From the NCBI GenBank assembly GCA_025765615.1, contig JAIVFJ010000478.1, positions 1 to 34,965 of the forward strand: a DNA stretch of 34,965 nucleotides. Direction: 5' to 3'. Origin of the DNA: Zopfochytrium polystomum (lineage: Eukaryota; Chytridiomycota; Chytridiomycetes; Chytridiales; Chytridiaceae). Positions 20,932 to 31,362 of this stretch are shown here, one piece after another. Made by a program: the position numbers and the translations under genes. How positions within the stretch are numbered: the stretch's first letter is position 1; each line of letters starts with the position of its first letter. The notes under the pieces are model-generated. The model saw only the letters and a program-made list of their open reading frames with translations. It did no database searches and was not told the DNA's origin.

Positions 20932-23041
20932 ATGCTGATGACGGCGATATCGACAATGATCCCCGTCGCCTCCGCCCAGCTGGCTGGACCGGTGGGTTAT
21001 TGGCCCGGCTCCTGGAACGCCACACTAGCCAGCCCTCCCCGCTATCCGTTTCTTCACTCTCGCCTCTTTTTGATTCTGTGCCCACCCCCGTCCGTGCAAT
21101 GCTGCGCAGCCGCACCGACCGCTCGTAAATACACATAACCTGCATCCGTTGAAATAGGTCGGACCGCTCACGCCCCTGTCGCGAAAATCGACAATCTGCA
21201 ACGTCCTGGACTACGAAGCAGCAGCAACCGGAGCAAGCTTTGTAAGCTGGATCAGTGGCCCCAGACAATCGAAATTCAACTTGACTGTGCTTCTACCTAC
21301 CATCCGCACCCCTTTTTGTTTTTAGGATATCGGACCGGCCATCCTGTCCGCGTTCGAGAACTGCGTAAAACCGAATGGAGGTGCAACCCTTTACGTTCCC
21401 CCGGGCGACTACAACATGTCGACGTGGGTTACGCTCAACAACGGAGTGAACTGGGCGTTCCAGATGGATGGAGTACGTTCTACCACTTCGCCCCTTCCCT
21501 TGTGTTTGACACTGAAAATAACCCGAGCAGACCATCACAAGGACCGGAACCGCCGGTGGCCACATGATCATCGTCAACGGGGGATCCGACTTTGAAATGT
21601 TTTCCTCCACGCAAGCTGGCGCGTTCCAGGGAGCCGGCGTCGACTTCCACAAGCAAGGCCTGCACGTTTACGGCCCGCGCATCTTGCGACTTGTCCGGGT
21701 TGTCGATTTTTCCCTGCACGACTTGATCTTTGTGGATTCGCCGTCGTTTCACGTCTTTCTCGAGTGAGCTTGTTATTGTTGTTTGCCAGATTTTGCGTTT
21801 GCCTGAACTTTGGGTCGTACGCTTCCGTCAGCAATGTGTCGAACGGAATGATCTACAATCTGATGATTCGCGGCCACGACGAAGGCGGGCTGGACGGAAT
21901 CGACATTTCTGGGGACAATAATCATGTGAAGAATATCGAAGTGACGAATAGGGATGAATGTGTTTGCGTAAAGGTGACAAACCCGTTTTTGAAGTGTGCA
22001 TATGTGCACCAACTCTGACAATTCTCGTGACAATTCACCGTTCGCCACGCTCGGCAGTCACCAGCATCAAACATGCTGATCGAAGACATATTCTGCAACC
22101 AGTCGGGTGGCATGTCGATGGGATCTTACAATCAGTCGACGGCCGTCTCAAACATTCACATGCGCAATATCGTGTCGTATTACTCCACCCACTTTCTGAT
22201 GATCAAAACCTACCCCAACGGCAACGGCTACGTCCGAGATGTAAGCGCAGTTGCACAAACACCTCAGAGCCGCCCGGATTCCTGACTCCAGCCCGCCCTT
22301 TCCCTCCCCTCCCCCCGCCAGAGCACGTTTGAAAACTTTTCAGGCTTCACATCCGCGTACGGCCTCCTCGTCAACCAGTACTGGCAAAACACGCCGTTCG
22401 ACCAAGACGTCTCGGGCGTCGCCCTCTCCAACCTCACCTTCTCCAACTGGACCGGCGTCTCCTCCGACGCCAACCAGCGCCCGCCGACGTTTTTCGCGTG
22501 CTCTGCGCCCACCCCGTGCGTCGACGTGACCGTGACCGCTGTGTCGTTCTGGGACCCGGCGCACGCGATGACGGCCGAAAAGTGCCAGTCGGCTTACGGC
22601 GTCGGGGCGTGCCTCGTCGCCGCTGGGAACGGCTCGGCGGCTTACCCTGCTGTTACGAACACGCTCCGCAACCCGCCGGTGGAGTGGACGCAACCGGGCG
22701 CCCCCGCCGGCGCGCTGGAGGCCGGGTTTAACCTCTCGACGCCCATCGCGATTCCGGCGATGCCGTTCCCGCCGATCGACCCGGCCGCGCTGGACACGGA
22801 CACTGACGACGCGCCGTCCCCGGCCTCGTCGTTGTCGTCGTCGCCGCCGTCGTCTGCAGACACGATGGCGAGCACGGCGGGCGCGGGCGCGGGCGCGGGG
22901 CAGGCGCAGGCGCAGGGGGCGAGGGCGGGGCCGGCTCAGGCGAGCAGCGCAGCAGGCGGGCGACGGCCGCGCAGGGGATTGCTGGCGTGCAATGCGTTCG
23001 CGGCGGTGGGGTTTGCGATGATGTGGGCGGTGGTGGTCTGA
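20932..23041 (+). CDS. GH28 rhamnogalacturonan hydrolase, copy 1, GPI-anchor-like tail
   Basis: Exons 20932-20991, 21158-21241, 21326-21472, 21531-21763, 21832-21973, 22058-22240 and 22322-23041; 522 residues. Secreted endo-hydrolase of the pectin rhamnogalacturonan I backbone. Family A features: QLAGP-VGPLTPLS N-terminus, TCNILDYG-like ICNVLDYE, FHKQGLHVYGPRILRL, GGLDGIDIS, TNRDECVCVKSP (probable acidic catalytic residues in the DGID and RDE motifs), CNQSGGMSMGS and MIKTYPNGNG. The start at 20932 gives a short signal peptide (MLMTAISTMIPVASA); an ATG at 20834 would add a basic N-terminus like copy 2 but is in another frame. The last exon continues past the catalytic domain into a Ser/Pro/Ala-rich linker and a hydrophobic end (AAVGFAMMWAVVV), a likely GPI-attachment signal. 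Unlike the other three copies it lacks the two cysteines of the CNNC motif after DGIDIS (GDNN here). Confidence 0.9.
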
Positions 23042-23077
23042 TTGTGCGATGGTCGGGCTTACGTTTGCTGCGCTGGC

Positions 23078-23078
23078 G

Positions 23079-23114
<36 letters not shown>
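23078..23114. repeat. TG microsatellite
   Basis: (TG)n of about 35 bases just after the stop of GH28 copy 1, about 220 bases before the start of copy 2. Confidence 0.9.
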
Positions 23115-23116
<2 letters not shown>

Positions 23117-23333
23117 GTAATTTATGAACGGACAGAACATTCATGCGTGGTTGGCCCCCAAGCACACAATGAATGAATGCACCGCCTTTCCGACAATTTA
23201 CATGTAATGCATGAAAGGGACCACTTGTTGTCTCGATTTTTTTCCCCAATTCGGCAATTGCTCGACAAAGACTATCAAAGACAGACCCAGGGCGCAGCAG
23301 AAACTCTCGAACGTTGGCCCCAGTGGAGTCGAG

Positions 23334-25466
23334 ATGCACCCACGCGCGAGGAGGACCGCACGGCCCATTGCATCGGCCGCCGCATCAGCCGCCGTCGCCG
23401 TGGCCGTCGCCGCCATCGCCGTCCTGCCGGCCTTGGTCTCGGCCCAGCTATCCGGGCCGGTGCGTTCGTGCGATTCGTCTTGCCTACTTGCCGCGCCCGC
23501 CCGACATGCCTGCAGATGTGCACTCGATGACCCACCCATCTGACCTTGCTGTCGTCCTTTCGTTCTTTGTTGCACCCACAGGTCGGCCCAACAACCCCTC
23601 TGTCCCAAAAGACCACAGTTTGCAACATCCTGGACTACGGCGCATCCACAAACGGCTCGGTATGGCTCGTCTCTCCTTCGCCCTCCGGCGCAAACCGGAG
23701 TTATCCGGATTTTTCTAACGGTTTGCGCAACGCAAAAAAAACGTTACTGCAGGATGTCGCCCCGGCGATCCTCGCTGCGTTCAACAACTGCGTCAAGAAG
23801 AGCAGCGGCGGCGCCACGCTCTATGTGCCCCCAGGCGATTACAGCATGGTGACGTGGGTCACCTTGAACAACGGCCATAATTGGGCGTTCCAAATGGACG
23901 GGGTCAGTAAACCTAATTCTGGGCTACCACGGCCTCCAAGGGTCCGGAACCGCGTAATCTGACCCCCCTACCCCCCCTCCCCAAAACCACAAAACCAGAC
24001 AATCACGCGGACAGGCATCGCCGGCGGCCACATGATCATCGTCAACGGCGGGTCCGACTTCGAAATGTTCTCATCCACTCAACAGGGAGCGTTCCAGGGC
24101 GCCGGCGTCGACTACCACAAGCAAGGGCTGCACGTCTACGGCCCGCGCATCTTGCGCGTCGTCAAAGTCTCTGGGTTTTCCGTCCACGATCTTATTTTCG
24201 TCGATTCGCCGGCATTCCACGTCATCTTTGAGTGCGTTGGGACTTTTTTTTGCATTAAGGGGGTTGGGGTGCTTGGAACTGATTCAATGTGCTACTCAAC
24301 TCCCCCCCCTCCTTCCCCAGTAATGTGTCGAATGGTTTCGTGTACAACTTGATCATCCGCGGGCACGACGAAGGAGGACTGGATGGGATTGACATTTCGT
24401 GCAACAACTGCCACGTCCAAAACATCGAGGTGACAAACCGAGATGAATGCGTTTGCGTAAAGGTTAGGCTTCCATTGTTGAAGGGTATGATTATGCGAGA
24501 CAATTTAACCTTTCGTTTCGCTTCAGTCACCGTCCTCCGATCTGCTGATCGAGGACATATTTTGCAACCAGTCTGGCGGGATGTCCATGGGCTCGTACAA
24601 TCAGTCGACTGCTGTCGCAAACGTCCACATGCGAAACATAGTCTCGTACTACAGCACTCAGTTTCTCATGATCAAAACCTACCCAAACGGAAACGGCTAC
24701 GTCAAAAATGTGAGTTTTTTCTCTTCGAAGCGTTTTCACCACTCACGGGATTTTCTTCAACATTTCCAAAAAAAAGTGCACCTTTGAAAACTTTTCCGGC
24801 TTCACATCGGCCTACGCCCTCCTCGTCGACCAGTACTGGCAAAACACCCCCTTCACCCGGGACACCTCCGGCGTCGTCCTCTCCAACCTCACCTTTACCA
24901 ACTGGACCGGCGCATCGACCGACGCCAACCAGCGCCCGCCGACCTTCTTCAAGTGCTCCATGGCCGCGCCCTGCACCGCCATCACGGTCGCAGACGTCAA
25001 GTTCTGGGACGCGACGCACGCGATGACCGCAGACCGCTGCCAGTCGGCGTACGGCGCCGGCGCGTGCCTCGCCGCTATGGACGCGGCGGCAGCGGGCGCT
25101 CCGCCACCTGCGTACGCGGCCGTCACGACCACGAGAACGACCATTCCCGACGGATGGGCGATGCCCGCGGTCCCCGCCCGCGCGCTGGCCGCTGGGTTCC
25201 CGCTGGCGTCGCCGATCGTGGTGCCGGCGCTGCCGTTTGCGCCGTTGGATGTCGGCGGCGGGGCGGGGACGACGGAGACGGCGACGACGGCGACGACGGC
25301 GGTGGGGACCGTGGGGGCGTCGGGGGCGAGCAGCGCGACGGCGGCGGCGGGGCCGTCGAGCAGCGTCCGGGCGAGCGGGGGCGCTCTTGCGGCGCGGAGG
25401 TTGGGCGCGGGAGGGGTTGCTGCGGTTGTAGTAGGGGTGGTGGCGGGCTTTGCGGTGTGGTGGTGA
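23334..25466 (+). CDS. GH28 rhamnogalacturonan hydrolase, copy 2, GPI-anchor-like tail
   Basis: Exons 23334-23459, 23582-23659, 23753-23902, 23999-24231, 24321-24462, 24527-24709 and 24777-25466; 533 residues with no frame break. The N-terminus is a basic stretch (MHPRARRTAR) and a hydrophobic core ending LVSA, with mature protein from QLSGP. It has the full family A set: VGPTTPLSQKTTVCNILDYG, GGHMIIVNGGSDFEMFSS, YGPRILRVVKV, GGLDGIDISCNNCH, TNRDECVCVK, QSGGMSMGSYNQST and a C-terminal domain with conserved cysteines (FKCSMAAPC). After the domain end (VVPALPFAPL) comes a Thr/Ser/Gly/Ala-rich linker and a hydrophobic end (VAAVVVGVVAGFAVWW), a likely GPI signal. Intron 6 ends in AAAAAAAAG. It lies head to tail between copies 1 and 3. 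Confidence 0.92.
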
Positions 25467-25920
25467 GTGTTTTGTTGTTGGGGGTGGGACTTGGCGAAGC
25501 TCCTTTCTACCTGGCTTCACATACAGGCGTTGCAACTTGTTTTTAAATGATTCATTCTTTATAGAATTGGCGACTTCAACTCGCCGTACCAGTTGAAAAC
25601 ATTCTCGGCAACGGGTTACAATTATTGTCGGTGAAGTGCTGCCCACCCACTGGCGGATCCGCTATGTTCATTTGTCTTTTTGCCGGCCGCGCCGTTTTTT
25701 TGTAAATTTTTTTTTATGGTTTTCGAGCGCCAATCACATACACGAAAGGATGAAACGGGTGCATGTGTTTGGCATTGTATTTAGCTGGCGGACAACAAGA
25801 AAAATTCATGCGGCGGCCAAATGGAATTCCTGCAAATATGCTGCCAAATGCGGGAAAAGTGGGGGTGATCGGATCATGAGAGAGACGGACAGGCGGAAAC
25901 AAAAGCGGGCTTGCGTCCGG

Positions 25921-25946
25921 AAAAAAAAAAAAAAAAAAAAAAAAAA
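25921..25946. repeat. A26 homopolymer upstream of GH28 copy 3
   Basis: Uninterrupted A run 97 bases before the ATG at 26043, immediately upstream of a TATA-like sequence. Confidence 0.95.
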
Positions 25947-25964
25947 GGGAGCAAAAGAAGACGG

Positions 25965-25973
25965 TATTTATAT
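25965..25973 (+). promoter_or_regulatory. TATA-like box of GH28 copy 3
   Basis: TATTTATAT 70 bases before the ATG at 26043 and just after the A26 run; motif and position only. Confidence 0.35.
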
Positions 25974-26042
25974 CACCTATTCGGCGAAGCACAACGGAAT
26001 AGTTATTTCGAAGATCAGTTTGCAGCTTCTCGGTACAGAGTC

Positions 26043-27940
26043 ATGCGCGCCTCCACGTCCTCACTTCTCGCGGCACTCACCACCGCCGTCGCCGCTGCCG
26101 CCTTGGTGTCGGCCCAGCTATCAGGACCAGTGCGTAGCCGCCCCTCCGACATACGTCCTTTCCACGTTCCCAACTCCCCAACGGGCCGCAACGCTCTTCA
26201 CCGATGCCTGCACGCCCCGCCCGATTGTTTTTGGTTTCCAACCCTCTTTCCCGCACCAGGTCGGACCGACGACTCCCCTCTCCCAAAAGGCGGTGCTGTG
26301 CAATGTCCTCGACTACGGCGGCTCGGCCGGCGGAGCGGTGCGTTTCTGGCTCAACTTACCCCACCCATTCCCCACATTGGTCCTAAAACACAGCTTCTTT
26401 GTTCATTCCCTTAGGACATTGGCCCCGCCATACAGTCGGCGTTTGACAAGTGTGTGAAAGTGAAGAGCGGCGCTACGCTCTACGTTCCACCAGGTAGCTA
26501 CAACATGGCGACGTGGGTTACGCTGAACAACGGGAATAATTGGGCGTTCAAAATGGATGGGGTGAGAGCCTTTCGTTGTCTTTGTTCCTCCCATTGTTTT
26601 GTTTGGGACGGGACGCAGAGTCGTCCGAAACGTGGAGCGCTCACAACCCAAAAACTTTGTCCAGGTCATCACGCGTATGGGCACGGCCGGGGGACACATG
26701 ATTATTGTGAACGGCGGTTCGAACTTTGAAATGTACTCCTCCACGAAAAAGGGAGCGTTCCAGGGCGACGGCGTCGACTTTCACAAACAGGGCCTCCACA
26801 TATACGGCCCCAGGATCCTCCGCATCGTCAAGGTTGACGGGTTTTCTCTGCACGACCTGCTTTTCGTGGATTCGCCGGCTTTCCACGTGATCTTAGAGTT
26901 GAGTTTTTTTGCGGGGGAGTGGGGCGACCATTCTTCGCTGCTTGCCGGAAAAACTGATATTGTGATTCACACAAGCAATGTGGTGAACGGCTATGTGTAC
27001 AATCTCCTCATTCGTGGACACGACGAAGGCGGCCTCGACGGAATCGACATCTCGTGTAACAACTGCCACGTGAAGAACGTTGAAGTAACGAACCGCGACG
27101 AGTGCGTCTGCGTCAAAGTGAGCAGTTTGTACAGACCCCCGCTCCAACGTGTCGCGTAACGTTTTCCTCGTACCTTACTCTCTCTTCCCCGCTTAAGTCT
27201 CCTTCGTCACACCTGCTGATTGAGGACATATTCTGCAACCAGTCCGGAGGAATGTCCATGGGATCGTACAACCAAAGCGCCGCTGTGTCAAACGTTCACA
27301 TGCGAAACATTGTATCGTACTACTCGACCCAGTTCCTGATGATCAAGACGTACCCCAACGGCAACGGATACGTCAAAGATGTAAAGTTTGCAACTGCGTT
27401 GTCCTTCATCCTCCGTGAGAAACCAAAAGCTGACTAAGCGTCGAAACCCATTCACTCTCCCACTTTCTCGAACCATCCATCCCCTCCCCGCCTTAGAGCG
27501 TCTTTGAAAACTTTACCGGCTTCACCTCCGCCTACGCCCTCCTCGTCGACCAATACTGGCAAAACCGGCCGTACGACAAGGACCTCTCCGGCGTCGCCCT
27601 CTCCAACCTTACATTCTCCAACTTCGTCGGCCTCACCACCGACGCCGCGCAGCGCCCGCCGACCTTCTTCAAGTGCTCCATGAGCACCCCGTGCACGGGC
27701 ATGACGGTTAACAACGTAAAGTTCTGGGACAAGGCCGCCGGCGAGACCGCCGCGAGATGCCAGGCCGCGTACGGGGCCGGCGCGTGTCTCGTCAAGGGGT
27801 CTGGGAAAGGGTATGACGCGGTGACGACCACAAGCAAGACGATGCCGGCGGGGTGGGTGGAGCCCGCGGTGCCAAAGGGCGCGCTGAGTAAGGGATTTGC
27901 GCTGACGGCGGCGATTCCGATTCCGGCGCTGCCTTACTGA
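26043..27940 (+). CDS. GH28 rhamnogalacturonan hydrolase, copy 3, secreted form
   Basis: Exons 26043-26129, 26260-26337, 26415-26561, 26665-26897, 26976-27117, 27198-27380 and 27497-27940; 437 residues, close to the usual length of fungal rhamnogalacturonase A. Signal peptide 1-24 ending LVSA, mature from QLSGP. Motifs: VGPTTPLSQKAVLCNVLDYG, NMATWVTLNNGNNWAFKMDG, GLHIYGPRILRIVKV, GGLDGIDIS (DGID at 203-206), CNNC at 209-212, NRDECVCVK at 221-229, CNQSGGMSMGS. The protein ends at IPIPALPY with no linker or hydrophobic tail, so it should be freely secreted, unlike copies 1 and 2. No frame breaks. Its short, clean form makes it the best reference copy for the array. Confidence 0.93.
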
Positions 27941-28577
27941 GGCGGGGAGAGTTTCTTTGTCTTCGTGGTCCTGCTGGGCTTTCCTCCTTTGAGTCCTACT
28001 CCCCTCCCCTCCTCACCCCGTCGTGTACAATAGTGCCCAGTTGTTGTTTCTGTTTTGGGCGTTGACAGGGCCATGTTTGTAACACTGGTAGAGAAGTGTA
28101 GAAAATACAACCCAAGATGTGAAGTCTCCAATTGGTGCTTTGGCAGGTGGAAAATGAAGTCGTGAAAAAGGAAGTGATAAAATGAATAACAACCATGGAG
28201 GGTGTTGTAGCAACGTGACATTCGGTGGATCCAAGTCGCCGCACACCAACACACGTGGAGCGAGGGAAAGACAGTCAGCAGATTTGTTTTTTTTTTTTTT
28301 TCTTCTTTTTTTGTTTCTTTCCAGGACATGCGCGAAACGAGACCGCGTGTTTCCGATTACAATCACACAACGCGACACAAGCATTCCTAAAAATGAGCAA
28401 CACGGCTTCTTTCCCAGAGTCGCTACTCGATAGAGCGATCGAGCGCGAGAACGGTAACAACGCGGAAAGACGTCGCGATTCAGATGAAGGCGCAGACGAC
28501 GGGTTGCCCACGCACGTTATTTTCTTGCTGCGTGTAAGGGCGCACGCACTACACGTAACGTGCCAATTGAATCCAAA

Positions 28578-28643
28578 GAATCAGTCAACCAATCAATCCA
28601 CCAATCAGTCAAGCAATCATTCAATCAAACATTCAATCATTCA
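28578..28643. repeat. Imperfect AATCANTC-type short tandem repeat
   Basis: About eight imperfect copies of a word such as CAATCAATC, CAATCAGTC or CAATCATTC in the spacer before GH28 copy 4. Confidence 0.75.
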
Positions 28644-28802
28644 TCCGGGATCTCCTCCACGTTTCATGCTCCCATGCGCCGCGCCGCCACGTAACGCATT
28701 GGTGGGGAAGTGGGCGGAAGCACGGTGAGACAAACGGCGGCATTGGGCCGGCCGCCGCTCCGCCCCCAACCCAAAAAAGGAAGAAGAGAACAACCGGAAA
28801 GA

Positions 28803-28830
28803 ACAGAGTGAAGCGAGAGAAACAGAGAGA

Positions 28831-28873
<43 letters not shown>

Positions 28874-28876
28874 GAC
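28803..28876. repeat. GA microsatellite upstream of GH28 copy 4
   Basis: (GA)n-rich tract ending about 50 bases before the ATG at 28928, comparable with those before the protease and GH28 copy 1. Confidence 0.9.
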
Positions 28877-28927
28877 ATTGCTTGCATCGGACGACATAGC
28901 ACAAAACAAATCACTCACACACGCGCA

Positions 28928-30803
28928 ATGAACGACGACGCCGCCTTGCAACACCACCGCCTGCGTCGTCGAGTCCCCTTCTTCGGAGCCGCCGCCGTCG
29001 CCGCCGCCCTCGCTGTCATCATAGCTGTCGTCGTCGTCCCCGCCGCCCGCGCAGCTCTCCGGACCCGTAAGCGGCGAAATCACCAGTGTTCCCATCCTCT
29101 GTCCAGAATTGATCCCTCACCACCCAAACCCCCGCAAACACTCCATCACCAGGTCGGCCCTACCACGCCCCTGTCGCAAAAGACCGTCACCTGCAACGTT
29201 TTCGATTATGGCGGGGCGGCCGAGGTGCGTTATTGGCTTCACTTAATCCGTTTCATTGCCATACACTTATGCCAGCGCCGGCTCACTTTTCACCTTCGCA
29301 ATCGTCGCACACGCAGGATATCGGCCCCGGAATCCAGTCCGCCTTCAACAACTGCGTCAAAAGGAACTCTGGAGCCACTCTCTACGTCCCGCCCGGCAAC
29401 TACAACATGTCCACGTGGGCCACCCTGAACAACGGCAATAATTGGGCTTTCCAGATGGATGGGGTACGATGTCGAGTGATGGGCTTCCCAGTCTTTCACG
29501 TTTGAATGGCACGGCTAATGAGAAAACGGCCCAATTCCAGATTATCACGCGCACCGGCACCGCCGGCGGCCACATGATTATCGTCAACGGCGGTACAGAC
29601 TTTGAAATGTTTTCCTCTACGCAGCAGGGCGCGTTCCAGGGCGCCGGCGTCGACTTTCACAAGCAGGGTCTTCACATTTACGGTCCGCGCATTGTACGGC
29701 TGGTCAAAGTATCAAATTTCGCTTTCCACGATCTGATCCTCGTGGACTCGCCAGCGTTCCACGTGATTTTTGAGTAGGAGATTGTTTCGTTTGCTCTCTC
29801 GATGTTGCCCGCTCGCTGATGCTAATACGCACCTCCATCGTATGGTTCTTCTTTTTCCGAATAGCAATGTGTCGAACGGCTTCGTTTACAATTTGATCAT
29901 CCGCGGCCACGACGAGGGCGGCCTGGACGGCATCGACATCTCGTGCAACAACTGCCACGCTAAAAATGTCGAGGTGACAAACCGCGATGAGTGCGTCTGC
30001 GTCAAGGTAAATGCCGAGGTTGCTGTTTCCAAAATCGCCACGACTCACATTGACTGCCTCGTCTTTCTACGCGTATTCAAAAAGTCGCCTGCGTCGAACA
30101 TGCTTATTGAGGACATATTTTGCAACCAGTCCGGCGGCATGTCGATGGGATCTTACAATCAATCGACTGCAGTTTCAAACATCCACATGCGAAACATTGT
30201 TTCGTACTACTCGACACAGTTCCTGATGATCAAGACGTACCCAAACGGGAACGGATACGTCAAAGATGTAAGTACTCAAGAGTCTTCAAATGCTCTTCAC
30301 GCTCTTGTTCTCATCAATCGACCGCAAACCTCCGCATTCAGTCCCTCTTTGAAAACTTCTCCGGCTACACGTCCGCCTACGCCCTCCTTCTAGACCAATA
30401 CTGGCAGAACCGGCCCTTCGACCAGGACCTCTCCGGCGTCGCCCTCTCCAACCTCACCTTCACCAACTGGACCGGCCTCTCCACCGACGCCAACCAGCGC
30501 CCGCCGACCTACTTCAAGTGCTCCATGCCTACCCCGTGCACCGACATCAAAGTCGCCGACGTAAAGTTCTGGGATACCACACACCTGATGACCGCCGAGC
30601 GCTGCCAGGCCGCGTACGGCGTCGGCGTCGCGTGCCTCGCGACGAACGGGACCGTGGGTTACCCCGCCGTGACGAATACGTACAAGACGGTGCCGGCGGG
30701 CTGGGCGCTCCCCGCGGTGCCCGACGGCGCATTGAGCGCGGGGTTCCCGCTCACCGAGTCGATCCCGATCCCGGCGTTGCCGTACGCGCCGCTGGCGTTG
30801 TAA
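28928..30803 (+). CDS. GH28 rhamnogalacturonan hydrolase, copy 4, secreted form, frame break in exon 1
   Basis: Exons 28928-29066, 29153-29224, 29317-29463, 29541-29773, 29865-30006, 30085-30267 and 30342-30803; about 458 residues. Exon 1 is 139 bases, not a multiple of three, although this intron is phase 0 in the other copies. The ATG frame gives a hydrophobic signal or anchor (FFGAAAVAAALAVIIAVVVV) but the expected AQLSGP junction is in the next frame, so one base is extra or missing in the GC-rich 29035-29055. The rest is intact: VGPTTPLSQKTVTCNVFDYG, GLHIYGPRIVRLVKV, GGLDGIDISCNNCH, TNRDECVCVK, CNQSGGMSMGS, RPPTYFKCSMPTPC, ending IPIPALPYAPLAL with no anchor signal. Most likely active and secreted if the break is a sequencing error. 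Basic residues before the hydrophobic core resemble copy 2. Confidence 0.88.
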
Positions 30804-31362
30804 GGTTTAGTTTGTCGGGGTGCTTCTTGGCTTTCTTCTTCGTCGTCCCAGCTTGAGTGTAATAATAGAAAAGCTCTGCAATTGGAAAGGTAAATCGAAA
30901 GTAGGTTGTTGAAAGCTTTCCGCAGGACCCCCTTGCCCAAGCCAATCTACAATCCTAAACGCTTCCGTTCCACGGCAAAATCATTTCTTGGTCAGGGTCA
31001 GTCTCAAAGTTGGACACCCGGCAAACTGGCGTTATGCATGGGGAGGAGGGAGGCGGTGAGGTTATCGAAGAAAAAGAGCAGCAGAGGCTTTGCACTCTAC
31101 ATGCTGATTTGTTCCGTGCAGGGGTGCTATTGCAGCGAAGGGGGCATCCTTGAAACCACTAGTGAGTTACATCCCTTCCAATTCTCCGTTTGCCCTGGGG
31201 CTTAAGAAAGTCCACATCGACTGCAATGCGGAGAACAAAAGGGCAGACGATGTTTGGTGCTTCCAATTCCGTGTTGCTTTGTTTCCCCCACTCGTTTGTA
31301 ATGTTGGCGCATTCTTTGTTCAGAAAAGGATAAATAAGACGAAAGGGTGAAATCCGGTTCCG
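30804..31362. other. Spacer between GH28 array and kinase-like gene
   Basis: No supported gene; AT-richer spacer containing the end of the GH28 copy 4 transcript and the leader of the next gene. Confidence 0.55.

Larger units (their letters stand above)
25467..26042. other. Spacer between GH28 copies 2 and 3
   Basis: AT-richer spacer with an A26 run at 25921-25946 and a TATA-like site near 25965. No gene is supported; the open frame starting at 25636 crosses the homopolymer and the true start of copy 3. Confidence 0.6.
27941..28927. other. Spacer between GH28 copies 3 and 4
   Basis: Nearly 1 kb with no supported gene. It contains a T15 run (28287-28301), an imperfect AATCA(A/G)TC/AATCATTC repeat (28578-28643) and a GA tract (28803-28876). 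Open frames here are low complexity or run into the homopolymer. Confidence 0.55.

Noticed and set aside
25921..25946. A26 run as the tail of a retroposed gene
   Set aside because: No coding remnant or target-site duplication is visible upstream, and similar A/T runs sit at many promoters in this window.
28578..28643. CRISPR-like array
   Set aside because: Repeats are about eight bases, imperfect and without spacers, and the genome is eukaryotic; this is a short tandem repeat.
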